Source of the DNA: Firmicutes bacterium AM41-11
GTDB lineage: Bacteria; Bacillota_I; Bacilli_A; Erysipelotrichales; Erysipelotrichaceae
Length of the DNA: 64,000 nt
Direction: 5' to 3'
NCBI GenBank assembly: GCA_003480165.1
Contig: QUIQ01000008.1
Span: forward strand, 1-64,000
Part shown: positions 17,875-25,525 of the stretch, one piece after another
Numbering within the stretch: the stretch's first letter is position 1
Layout of the letters: every line of letters begins with the position of its first letter
Translations under genes and position numbers: made by a program
Notes under the pieces: model-generated
Told to the model about the DNA's origin: nothing
Database searches by the model: none
The model's input: only the letters and a program-made list of their open reading frames with translations

Positions 17875-18480
17875 ATGAATGAACCAGTTATCTTTACAAT
17901 GAGTCGTCAATTTGGAACGAATGGACGCGAAATCGGTCGTCAGTTAGCCAAACATTTGGGCATTGCGTACTATGATAAAGAAATCATGCATGACATTGCT
18001 AATCAAATGCAGATGGATGCTTCTTTTTTTGAAGAAGACAATAGAAATGACGATGGTTTCTTTTCTATTTCCAATCGGAATTTCGCGTTAGCGAATATGA
18101 CTGAAATTTCTCTGAATTCTCAATTGTTTGAAAAATCATCGGAATTGATTAAAGATATTGCGACTAAAGAATCGGCGATTATCGTTGGACGTTGTTCAGA
18201 CTATATATTACGTGAACAATCCAATGTGATTCGGGTATTTTTCTATAGTGATATTGAAACGAGAATTCAAGTGGCAATTCAAAATCATGGAATCAAAGCT
18301 AAAAAAGCTCGTAAATATGTTGAGATGCAAGATCAAAAAAGGTCGGGATTTTATGAATTCTATACCCAACAAACTTGGGGTGATCCTTCTAACTACGATT
18401 TAATGATTAACACAACACATATAAGCATTCCAGAAGCAATTGCCTTACTCAGCGCGGTTTATCAAGCGAAAGCACGATAA
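17875..18480 (+). CDS. cytidylate kinase-like family protein
   Basis: The 201-residue protein begins PVIFTMSRQFGTNGREIGRQLAKHLGIAYYDKEIM, the pattern of the cytidylate-kinase-like family, where the P-loop is less canonical than in Cmk. It carries IIVGRCSDYIL and a basic lid-like region KKARKYVEMQDQKRSGFYEFYT. A nucleotide kinase role is inferred; the substrate is unproven. It is followed by a terminator. Confidence 0.8.
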   Translation: MNEPVIFTMSRQFGTNGREIGRQLAKHLGIAYYDKEIMHDIANQMQMDASFFEEDNRNDDGFFSISNRNFALANMTEISLNSQLFEKSSELIKDIATKESAIIVGRCSDYILREQSNVIRVFFYSDIETRIQVAIQNHGIKAKKARKYVEMQDQKRSGFYEFYTQQTWGDPSNYDLMINTTHISIPEAIALLSAVYQAKAR

Positions 18481-18493
18481 ATCGTGTTTTTTT
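18473..18493 (+). terminator. terminator after the kinase-like gene
   Basis: CACGAT pairs with ATCGTG around the stop codon and a T run follows. Confidence 0.75.
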
Positions 18494-18495
18494 AT

Positions 18496-18524
18496 TTGAC
18501 AGGGAAGGGTTTCATGTTACTATA
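18496..18524 (+). promoter_or_regulatory. promoter of the PadR operon
   Basis: A consensus TTGACA at 18496 is followed 17 bases later by ACTATA at 18519. Tandem palindromes lie directly downstream. Confidence 0.5.
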
Positions 18525-18531
18525 TGTATAG

Positions 18532-18561
18532 ATTTTATATATAAAAATTTTATATATAAAA
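18532..18561 (+). promoter_or_regulatory. tandem 15-bp palindromes, candidate PadR operator
   Basis: ATTTTATATATAAAA occurs twice head to tail with no spacer, just downstream of the promoter and 23 bases before the padR start codon. Each copy is a near-perfect palindrome. PadR proteins are dimeric and usually repress their own operon, so this is a likely autoregulatory operator. The repeat is seen; binding is inferred. Confidence 0.5.
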
Positions 18562-18583
18562 AGAAAAAAGGGGGGAAATCGAT

Positions 18584-18913
18584 ATGTATTATTATCCAGT
18601 CTCTGCTGTATTAATCGAAAGCTTAATTTTAGCTGTGGTAGAAAAAGAAGATTCTTATGGATATGAGATTAGTCAAACTATTAAACTTGTAGCTTCGATT
18701 AAAGAATCTACCTTATATCCTATCTTAAGAAAATTGGAAACCAATGGGTATGTGCGTACTTACACCAAAGAATATCAAGGGCGTAAGCGAAAGTATTATT
18801 CGATTACAGAAAAAGGCTTAGATCATTTGCACCTGCAAAGACAAGAATGGAAAGAGTATCGAGATACGATTGACGATATTATAGAAGGGAAAAAATTGTA
18901 TGAAAAGAGATGA
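18584..18913 (+). CDS. PadR family transcriptional regulator
   Basis: The 109-residue protein has the PadR winged-helix pattern: ESLILAVVEKEDSYGYEISQTI, then ESTLYPILRKLETNGYVRTY and RKYYSITEKGLDHL. It heads a three-gene operon with DUF1700 and DUF4097 genes, a common membrane-stress arrangement in Firmicutes. The site AAAAGGGGGGAAATCGAT precedes the ATG, and the 3' end overlaps the next gene by 14 bases. Confidence 0.92.
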   Translation: MYYYPVSAVLIESLILAVVEKEDSYGYEISQTIKLVASIKESTLYPILRKLETNGYVRTYTKEYQGRKRKYYSITEKGLDHLHLQRQEWKEYRDTIDDIIEGKKLYEKR

Positions 18914-19475
18914 ATATATTGCGCAGTTAAAGAAGTATTTAAAACGTCTGCCAAAAAAAGAATACGATAGCGCCATCGAGTATTTCACAGAATACTTTGA
19001 TGAAGCTGGACCCGAAAGAGAACAAGAAGTCATACAGGAATTAGGGCAACCAAAAGAAGCTGCAAAAGAGATGTTGCTGCAATTGTTGAATGAAGGACAA
19101 ACGGAAGAAAAGCAACACTCTTTCTTAAAAACGTTGGGGATTATTGTACTGGTTTTATGTGCAAGTCCGATTGCCTTACCTTCACTTTTAACACTGATAG
19201 TTGGATTATTTTGTGTAGTCCTTTTTGTGGGATGTATATTTTTTGCTTTATTTTGTGTGGGCTTGGCAGGAATCCTTAGTGGTGGATATGTATTTATTCA
19301 AAGTCTTACCTTAATAGGACATTCCTTAGCGGGATTTATTGTGCTATTTGGAATGAGTTTACTATGTATAGGTTTAGGTATTCTTGTTGGTCTTTTTAGT
19401 GTATGGCTGGCCAAATGGATTGGTATTGGGTTAATGAAATTGACTAGTCGAATCGCTAGAAAGGAGTCGAAGTAA
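18900..19475 (+). CDS. DUF1700 family membrane protein
   Basis: The 191-residue protein begins MKRDEYIAQLKKYLKRLPKKEYDSAIEYFTEYFDEAG, the DUF1700 N-terminal signature, and has a hydrophobic C-terminal half with about four membrane helices. It lies between padR and a DUF4097 gene, overlapping the first and one base from the second. The proteins probably act together in sensing or responding to envelope stress; no reaction is known. Confidence 0.85.
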   Translation: MKRDEYIAQLKKYLKRLPKKEYDSAIEYFTEYFDEAGPEREQEVIQELGQPKEAAKEMLLQLLNEGQTEEKQHSFLKTLGIIVLVLCASPIALPSLLTLIVGLFCVVLFVGCIFFALFCVGLAGILSGGYVFIQSLTLIGHSLAGFIVLFGMSLLCIGLGILVGLFSVWLAKWIGIGLMKLTSRIARKESK

Positions 19476-19476
19476 T

Positions 19477-20313
19477 ATGAAAAAATTGGCATGGATTGCG
19501 GTAATACTCAGTATTGTAGGAGCTGTCTTTTTAGGATTGGGTATTGCGGCTGGTGGATTAGAAGCGGCGAATAGCATAGATGGTATTCAAATTGGAAATT
19601 CATCGAGTACAAAAATGGTTCACCAAGATAAGATAATAGATAAGGATTTTCATACGATAAAAGTCAATGCGGGCGATATGGATGTGAAAGTCGTAACCTC
19701 TAAAGATGCACAAGCACATATTTCTTATGGTGTATTAAAAGAAAAAGGAAAATTGCCTTTTACATGGAAGGTACAAGATCAAGAGTTAATCGTTCAAGAA
19801 AAGAAGGATAATAAAGTAGGTTTCTTCTTTGCGACAACAACAGAAGAGAATACGATTACTATTTCTGTGCCTCAGCAAAAAGAAGTTAAGCTTGATTTAG
19901 AAGGGGAAGATGGAGATTATGAAATCAATCGATTAAATCTATCAAACCTAGATTTGATAAGTTCTTCGGGAGATATTACGGTAAAGGATTGTTCCATTCA
20001 ATCAAGCCAAATTCAGAGTGAAGATGGTGATATAGAAATCAAAGATTCTTTCCTGAATCAAAGTAAGATTCATAGTGAAGATGGCGATATGGCATTAACT
20101 GGAATTTCTTTACAAACGAAATTGGATGTAGAGAGTGAAAATGGGGATATTGATTGTCAGGTTAAGGATATAGAAAAGATGAATATTCATGCCAGCAGTG
20201 AAAATGGTGATATCTCTTATCAAAGAAAAGACTATGCATCAAATTTCAATCAGAAAGGAAATGGTGCTTGGATAAAAGTCAAAAGTGAAGATGGAGATAT
20301 TTGTTTAAAGTAA
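19477..20313 (+). CDS. DUF4097 family beta-helix-like envelope protein
   Basis: The 278-residue protein has one N-terminal membrane helix (WIAVILSIVGAVFLGLGIAAG) and an outer part with repeated SEDGDI/SENGDI units (SSGDITVKD, SEDGDIEIKD, SEDGDMALT, SENGDIDCQ, SENGDISYQ, SEDGDICLK). These are the repeating strands of the DUF4097 putative adhesin fold. It is the last gene of the PadR operon and is followed by a terminator. Confidence 0.85.
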   Translation: MKKLAWIAVILSIVGAVFLGLGIAAGGLEAANSIDGIQIGNSSSTKMVHQDKIIDKDFHTIKVNAGDMDVKVVTSKDAQAHISYGVLKEKGKLPFTWKVQDQELIVQEKKDNKVGFFFATTTEENTITISVPQQKEVKLDLEGEDGDYEINRLNLSNLDLISSSGDITVKDCSIQSSQIQSEDGDIEIKDSFLNQSKIHSEDGDMALTGISLQTKLDVESENGDIDCQVKDIEKMNIHASSENGDISYQRKDYASNFNQKGNGAWIKVKSEDGDICLK

Positions 20314-20319
20314 TAGATG

Positions 20320-20346
20320 CAACCGCTTTTTAGGCGGTTGTTTTTT
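20320..20346 (+). terminator. terminator after the PadR operon
   Basis: CAACCGC pairs with GCGGTTG and six Ts follow. Confidence 0.9.
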
Positions 20347-20375
20347 GGCTATAGAAATAAACTATGGATATGATA

Positions 20376-20399
20376 ACAAATTGTTATTATACAAATTGT
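20376..20399 (+). promoter_or_regulatory. two phased ACAAATTGT palindromes upstream of the MetE-like gene
   Basis: ACAAATTGT occurs at 20376 and again at 20391, separated by TATTAT, upstream of a possible -10 box (TAGAAT at 20411). The symmetry and spacing suggest an operator for a dimeric regulator. No S-box or T-box structure is visible here. Confidence 0.4.
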
Positions 20400-20440
20400 A
20401 GATTAGTCGTTAGAATAGAAACACATGGAGGAGAATAATT

Positions 20441-21544
20441 ATGTTAGATATTAAAATTGATATTGTCGGTTCTTTTTTAAGACCTCAAGAAATTAAAGAA
20501 GCCCGCGCTAAATTTAATAATAATGAAATTACTTTTGAACAATTACGTGAAGTAGAGGATGCAGAGATTGCGAAACTTGTTGAAAAAGAAGTGCAACATG
20601 GATTGCCATTTGTAACCGATGGGGAATATCGTCGTCGTTGGTGGCATTTGGATTGGTTAAAGGAATTTGATGGATTCACAACGAAACACTTTGATAAAGT
20701 CATCAATGGTGTGAACAACCACATTGAACTTGGTTACATTGAAGGAAAGATTGCCTATGATCCAAATAAGAATCATAAAGAAATGTATGCATGGGATTAT
20801 TTAAATGCCCAAGCTCAAAAATACGATGGTGTACAAGCTAAGAAATGTATTTCTGGTCCAAATATGATTTTGGTTGATCATTATCTACAAATGGGAATCA
20901 AAGATACAGCGTATTATGGACAAGATATTGATGCAGTCATCAATGATATTGCCAAAGCGTATCAGGATGCAATTTTAGATTTCTATAACCATGGTTGTCG
21001 TTATTTACAAATCGATGATACATCTTGGACTTATATGATTGATGATGATTTTGTGAAGAAAGTAGAAGCTTTAGGTTACACAAAAGAACAAGTATTAAAC
21101 TGGTTTGTGACAGTAAGTACGAAGGCTTTGGAAAACCATCCAAAGGATATGAAAATTGCTACGCACTTCTGTAAAGGAAACTTTAAAGGAAATCCATTAT
21201 TCCATGGATTCTATGATACAATCGCAAAATCTGTAGCTTCAATTCCATATGATGGATATTTTGTGGAATACGATGATGCGCGTTCTGGTTCTTTTGAACC
21301 TTGGAAGATTTTAAAAGGTTCTGATCGTACATTTGTGGTAGGATTGATTAGTACAAAAAATCCACGCTTAGAAACCAAAGAAGAAATCAAAGAACGTTTC
21401 TTAGATGCTAAAGAAGTAATTGGTGATAACTTAGCTTTATCTCCACAATGTGGATTTGCTTCCGTAGAAGAAGGAAACTGCATTGATGAAGAAACGCAAT
21501 GGAAGAAAATTGATTTATTGATTTCTTGTAAAGATTTCATTTAA
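20441..21544 (+). CDS. short cobalamin-independent methionine synthase-like methyltransferase (YxjG/YxjH type)
   Basis: The 367-residue protein resembles the C-terminal catalytic barrel of MetE: VGSFLRPQEIKEAR, FVTDGEYRRRWWHLDW, GCRYLQIDD, and zinc-ligand segments ATHFCKGN and SPQCGF with His and Cys. Such MetE-C-only proteins, like B. subtilis YxjG/YxjH, lack the N-terminal MetE barrel. They likely transfer a methyl group to homocysteine, with an unsettled donor. It is monocistronic with a strong GGAGGAG site and terminator. Confidence 0.85.
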   Translation: MLDIKIDIVGSFLRPQEIKEARAKFNNNEITFEQLREVEDAEIAKLVEKEVQHGLPFVTDGEYRRRWWHLDWLKEFDGFTTKHFDKVINGVNNHIELGYIEGKIAYDPNKNHKEMYAWDYLNAQAQKYDGVQAKKCISGPNMILVDHYLQMGIKDTAYYGQDIDAVINDIAKAYQDAILDFYNHGCRYLQIDDTSWTYMIDDDFVKKVEALGYTKEQVLNWFVTVSTKALENHPKDMKIATHFCKGNFKGNPLFHGFYDTIAKSVASIPYDGYFVEYDDARSGSFEPWKILKGSDRTFVVGLISTKNPRLETKEEIKERFLDAKEVIGDNLALSPQCGFASVEEGNCIDEETQWKKIDLLISCKDFI

Positions 21545-21560
21545 ATATCTAGAAATTTGT

Positions 21561-21605
21561 AGTGAACCTCAAAAGTTGAACAAACTTAACAGGTTCACTT
21601 TTTAT
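21561..21605 (+). terminator. long-loop terminator after the MetE-like gene
   Basis: AGTGAACCT pairs with AGGTTCACT, with a further small stem in the loop and five Ts after it. Confidence 0.7.
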
Positions 21606-21723
21606 ATGAAAATAAATTATGAGTCTATTTTAAGTGATTCAGCAGATGAGGGACTAGGTTCTTCTGGTTTATTAAACTCTTGGATTAATTCTTACATAAA
21701 AAAACAATTATAATGTTATTGAG

Positions 21724-21862
21724 AAAAGAAGAAATCGTATAGGTAATTGTGTTATGGAAAATGAAGAATGAAATGTTCTATGGACATGAATATGGATTTA
21801 CTTCTCGTGATGAATTACAAAAGTCAATAGAAGAAGATATCAAGTTTTACAATCATAGCTAA
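21724..21862 (+). pseudogene. 3' remnant of an IS3-family transposase (OrfB)
   Basis: One frame reads RNRIGNCVMEN and, after a small deletion and frame change, continues as MKNEMFYGHEYGFTSRDELQKSIEEDIKFYNH to a stop. This is the familiar end of IS3-family integrases, where the DDE-domain Glu region reads ESFFGxLKNEMFYG and a YNN-type motif follows. No upstream part of the transposase and no terminal inverted repeats remain, so this is a dead scar. Confidence 0.7.
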
Positions 21863-21991
21863 TTCCATTGTGTCCACCACATTTCTAGATGTTTTTGTGA
21901 TATTCCATACAACATTTCGCTGCATAAAAAAATTGAGAATTGCCGTATAAATAAAGGCTTTTCTCAAATTTTTTAAGTTGTAACTGTTAAA

Positions 21992-22016
21992 GAAAAAGCC
22001 AGGATGATTCCTGGCT
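21992..22016 (-). terminator. terminator after the purine permease
   Basis: Read on the minus strand, AGCCAGGA pairs with TCCTGGCT and a T run follows. Confidence 0.88.
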
Positions 22017-22020
22017 AATA

Positions 22021-23349
22021 CTACATAAAGTAAGGTGTCGCAAAATAAATGATAAAGATAATCATTAAAGCCCAAACGGTTGGGTGAATTTGTTTAGCAC
22101 GACCAGCGGCACACATTGCGATTGTATAAACAATGAATCCACATGCGATTCCATTAGAAATCGAATACATTAAGATCATCATGATAATTGTGATGAATCC
22201 TGCAGCAGCGAATACCATGTCATCCCAATTAACGCCTTTTAATTGTTGTGCCATCATGATTCCAACAACAACCAATGCAGGAGCTGTAACAGCGTTTGTG
22301 ACAGTACTCAATACAAGTGGTGATAAGAAAATTGATAATAAGAACAAGATACCAGTTGTACAAGCTGTAAGACCAGTTCTTCCACCAACACCAACACCAG
22401 AAGTTGATTCTACGAAGCTTGTTACTGTACTTGTACCAACGATTGAACCAAATACGGTACCAATTGCGTCGGCAAGTAAAGCTTGTTCAGCATTTTCTAA
22501 TTCACCTTTTTCATTTACTAAACCGATACGGTTACCAATCGCAACCAATGTACCAGCTGTATCAAAGAAGTCTACAAATAAGAATGAGAAGATTACTACG
22601 AATGCTTGGAATGGATTCGCAAATAATTCACCAAAACCAGTGAAACAAGCTCCAAAGGCTTTTAATTCAAAGTGGGCAGATACTGGATTAGAAGGAAGTA
22701 CAGGCATTCCTTTCATACCCATCAAACCACCGATTACACCTAAAACAGCAGTAATAAACATTCCGACAAATACGGCAGCCGGTACATTTTTAAGCACAAG
22801 GGCAATCGTAATTAATAGACCAATAATGGCAAGTAACACAGTTGGATCGGTTAAGTTTCCAATACCTACGAAGGTTGATTGGTTAGCAACGATGATTCCT
22901 GCATTTTTTAATCCGACAAAGGCAATGAAGAAACCAATACCAGCGCCAATTGCTAACTTTAATTGTACAGGAATGGCATTAATAATGGCTTTACGAATTC
23001 CAGTTACCGAAATAATTACGAAAATGACACCAGAAATAAATACAGCACATAAAGCAGCTGCCCAACTGAATCCCATTTGTCCACAGATTGTGTAGGCAAA
23101 TAAAGCGTTGACTCCCATACCAGCAGCCAAAGAGACAGGATAATTGGCAACTAAGCCCATGGTGATACTAGCTACACCTGCAGAAAGTGCAGTTGCTAAG
23201 AACACCGAAGCTTTGTCCATTCCGGTATCACCTAAAATAGCGGGGTTTACACCAAGGATGTAAGCCATGGCTAAGAAGGTTGTCAAACCGGCAAGAATTT
23301 CAGTTTTGACTGAAGTATTCTTCTCTTTTAATTTGAAAAACTTTTCCAT
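22021..23349 (-). CDS. NCS2 family purine (adenine/guanine/hypoxanthine) permease
   Basis: The 442-residue membrane protein begins KTEILAGLTTFLAMAYILGVNPAILGDTGMD and contains NALFAYTIC, GIGFFIAFVGLKNAGI, FVDFFDTAGTLVAIG and STVTSFVESTSGVGVGGRTGLTA. These are signatures of AzgA-type permeases such as PbuG and PbuO. About twelve to fourteen helices import purine bases by proton symport. I looked for a purine riboswitch in the leader and did not find one. Confidence 0.92.
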   Translation of the reverse strand: MEKFFKLKEKNTSVKTEILAGLTTFLAMAYILGVNPAILGDTGMDKASVFLATALSAGVASITMGLVANYPVSLAAGMGVNALFAYTICGQMGFSWAAALCAVFISGVIFVIISVTGIRKAIINAIPVQLKLAIGAGIGFFIAFVGLKNAGIIVANQSTFVGIGNLTDPTVLLAIIGLLITIALVLKNVPAAVFVGMFITAVLGVIGGLMGMKGMPVLPSNPVSAHFELKAFGACFTGFGELFANPFQAFVVIFSFLFVDFFDTAGTLVAIGNRIGLVNEKGELENAEQALLADAIGTVFGSIVGTSTVTSFVESTSGVGVGGRTGLTACTTGILFLLSIFLSPLVLSTVTNAVTAPALVVVGIMMAQQLKGVNWDDMVFAAAGFITIIMMILMYSISNGIACGFIVYTIAMCAAGRAKQIHPTVWALMIIFIIYFATPYFM

Positions 23350-23446
23350 ATTCTATATTTTTTCTCCCTCTATCGTTTATAAAACGATGTGTAAATTGTA
23401 AAACAAGTTTTCAGATTGTGCAAGATGGTTGAATACTTGTATAAAT

Positions 23447-23478
23447 GAAAAACGAGATGTTTAAAGGCAACATCTCGG
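23447..23478 (-). terminator. terminator after the GNAT/YoaP gene
   Basis: On the minus strand CGAGATGTT pairs with AACATCTCG and five Ts follow, 30 bases after the stop of the upstream gene. Confidence 0.85.
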
Positions 23479-23508
23479 TCTTAGAATGAGTTTTTTTGAC
23501 ATTTAGCT

Positions 23509-24255
23509 TTAGGCTTCGATGCCGGCAAGCTTTAAAAACTTTTTATCGGATTGAATCGCATGGGTTAGGAAAGTTCCATCTTTGAAAAGGGCATAAGTTG
23601 TGACGGGACTAGGAACATTTTGAGCTGTTTCACGGTCCGTAACATGAATGACTTTTAGGTCAATCGACTTTTCTTTTGCGAGGGCTTCAATTCTTGGAAC
23701 CCAGTAATAGGTAAAAGGGCATTGGTTTGTATAATATAGAACAAAGCCAGACTCAGAAACCTTTGGGTGTTTGGCACATTCTTTGAATTTTGGCAGCTTG
23801 TACTCTTCTGAGAAAGGGTAGACCATCAGGTTGATGCCCGTATCGGTTGTATCTGCGACAAAGAAGCCTTTATGGGATAGGTGTTTGGGATCGGATAAGA
23901 ACTCTTTTTTTCTTTTATCGGAAGAAAGGATACAAAGACCTTCTTTTCCTTGGGCTTTGGCATCTTGTATACAGTGATTCAACAAGTCGTTTGAATAACC
24001 ATGGCCTTTCATGCGACCGGAAACCCATAAACAATTGATATACATATATCCATCGGCTTCAATAGGAACCCAGGCTTTCTCTGCGGGAATGTATTCAATA
24101 AAACATTTTCCGCGTTCTATACTGCGATAAAAGACAAGTCCTTCATCCAATTGTTCTTTCATCCAAGCTTTTTTTAGAATGCTTTGTTTGCCAGACATTG
24201 CGCAACAAATATGTTCTTTATCAATATTCTCTTTTGTGATTTGTATATATTCCAT
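23509..24255 (-). CDS. GNAT acetyltransferase with C-terminal YoaP domain
   Basis: Residues 1-150 form a GNAT-like domain, with INCLWVSGRMKGHGYSNDLLNHCIQDAKAQGKEGL holding the acetyl-CoA loop (R/K-G-x-G-x-S). Residues 170-248 match the YoaP-like domain, with a thioredoxin-like YYTNQCPFTYYWVPRIEALA segment. The acceptor substrate is unknown. It ends at its own terminator and has a GGAGATATATT site. Confidence 0.8.
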   Translation of the reverse strand: MEYIQITKENIDKEHICCAMSGKQSILKKAWMKEQLDEGLVFYRSIERGKCFIEYIPAEKAWVPIEADGYMYINCLWVSGRMKGHGYSNDLLNHCIQDAKAQGKEGLCILSSDKRKKEFLSDPKHLSHKGFFVADTTDTGINLMVYPFSEEYKLPKFKECAKHPKVSESGFVLYYTNQCPFTYYWVPRIEALAKEKSIDLKVIHVTDRETAQNVPSPVTTYALFKDGTFLTHAIQSDKKFLKLAGIEA

Positions 24256-24293
24256 AATATATCTCCTTGTTTAAGGAAAAGCATTGCGGATGC

Positions 24294-24752
24294 TTAGAAA
24301 AATTTCTTTCGAATGACGCGTTTTTCGTGATAGTAAAGGCGCATGATTGTAGAAACGAGTAAGATACCAAACGCTAAAGCTCCCGCAATACTGATTGTAG
24401 ATAAACCAATATTTAAAGCAGGTATGGCGTTGCCATGAATGGCTTCTAACATTGTTTTATACATCCCAGTTCCTGGTACAAGAGGAATCAGCCCACAAAC
24501 CAGAAAGGTAGTGACTGGACTTTTGCACTTACGGGCAAGAATTTCAGAAAGAAAGGATAGGGCAATAACCCCAATAAAGTTCGCTAGAATTTCATTGCAT
24601 CCGTAATAGAGGGAAATTTTGTAACAAACGCCCCCAACGCCACCAACTAAGCCAGCGAGGAATAGATTCTTTCCTTTAATATTAAACAGAAGGCCAAAGC
24701 CAAGACTTGCCAAGAAGGCAGACAGGCCCATTTTTATAAATAGTATGCTCAT
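24294..24752 (-). CDS. ThrE-type threonine/serine exporter, small (YjjB-like) subunit
   Basis: The 152-residue protein has about five membrane helices and the FGLLFNIKGKNLFLAGLVGGVGGVCY and LVPGTGMYKTM segments of the ThrE_2 domain. ThrE activity in many Firmicutes is split between two adjacent genes, and the larger partner lies seven bases upstream. I chose the start at 24752 (GAGGTTTTT site) so that it does not overlap the partner; the open frame extends 14 codons further. Confidence 0.82.
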   Translation of the reverse strand: MSILFIKMGLSAFLASLGFGLLFNIKGKNLFLAGLVGGVGGVCYKISLYYGCNEILANFIGVIALSFLSEILARKCKSPVTTFLVCGLIPLVPGTGMYKTMLEAIHGNAIPALNIGLSTISIAGALAFGILLVSTIMRLYYHEKRVIRKKFF

Positions 24753-24759
24753 AAAAACC

Positions 24760-25509
24760 TCACATCCAAAAATATAGAACAAAACCAGCTCCAACAGCTA
24801 TAGAGATAGCACAAAGAAAGGCATCGGTCGCCCGAGCTAGACCAGAAAGCGTATCACCGGCAATCGTATCGCGAATCGCATTGGTAATAGCTAGACCAGG
24901 TACCAGCAACATTAAACTGGAGATCATCATACAATCTACACTTAGACTAGGAAAGAATGTATGGATGAGGATAACTAAGAAGGCTGCGATGGCGGCAGAG
25001 AACATCGTGTTTAAGGATGCATTTAAATTATATTTAGCCATGAAACTTGTGGTACAGCGGATGATTAAGCCGACAAAGAAAGAAGCAATCATTTCGGAAA
25101 CCGTTCCATCAAAGAAAATCGCAAAAGCTCCGGCACCGATACCGCCAAAGAACATGGTAACTAAAAAGTCATAACGTTTTCGATTTTGAATGCGTTCCAA
25201 TTCTTTTTCTACTTGTTCGACCGTAAAGGGTTGCGAGCACATGGTACGCGATAAGTCATTAATTTGATCAATGCGATCCAAATTGACTTCGGTATTCCGT
25301 ACGCGTGCAATTCGGGTGTGGGTCTTTCCATCGATGGTCATCGAAAAAGTGATACCGGTTAGGGTGACATAGCTATCAGCATATTGCACCCCTTGCATAT
25401 TGGTTGCCATACGAACCATTGTCTCTTCTACCCGGCGGACCTCAGCTCCACTTTCTAGAAGTAGGGTACCAACTGTACAAATCGTTTCTAAACATTTTTC
25501 TTCATTCAT
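24760..25509 (-). CDS. ThrE-type threonine/serine exporter, large (YjjP-like) subunit
   Basis: The 249-residue protein starts CLETICTVGTLLLESGAEVRRVEETMVRMA, a ThrE/DUF1212 signature with conserved E-T-R residues, followed by about five membrane helices (LMLLVPGLAITNAIRDTIAGDTLSGLAR). With the adjacent small subunit it should form a threonine/serine efflux system driven by the proton gradient. Confidence 0.87.
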   Translation of the reverse strand: MNEEKCLETICTVGTLLLESGAEVRRVEETMVRMATNMQGVQYADSYVTLTGITFSMTIDGKTHTRIARVRNTEVNLDRIDQINDLSRTMCSQPFTVEQVEKELERIQNRKRYDFLVTMFFGGIGAGAFAIFFDGTVSEMIASFFVGLIIRCTTSFMAKYNLNASLNTMFSAAIAAFLVILIHTFFPSLSVDCMMISSLMLLVPGLAITNAIRDTIAGDTLSGLARATDAFLCAISIAVGAGFVLYFWM

Positions 25510-25525
25510 AGACTTGATTATAACA

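Larger units (their letters stand above)
21606..22020. other. gene-poor spacer with a transposase remnant
   Basis: This stretch contains a 35-codon open frame at 21606-21713 with no ribosome binding site, the IS3 transposase remnant described separately, and the terminator of the purine permease. I see no promoter or RNA gene in the rest. Confidence 0.5.

Noticed and set aside
22133-23095. 320-codon + strand ORF opposite the purine permease
   Set aside because: It is the complement of a membrane protein, rich in N, T and P, and has no ribosome binding site.
23350-23446. Purine riboswitch in the leader of the NCS2 permease
   Set aside because: I looked for the paired loops and conserved core of the purine aptamer on the minus strand and did not find them.
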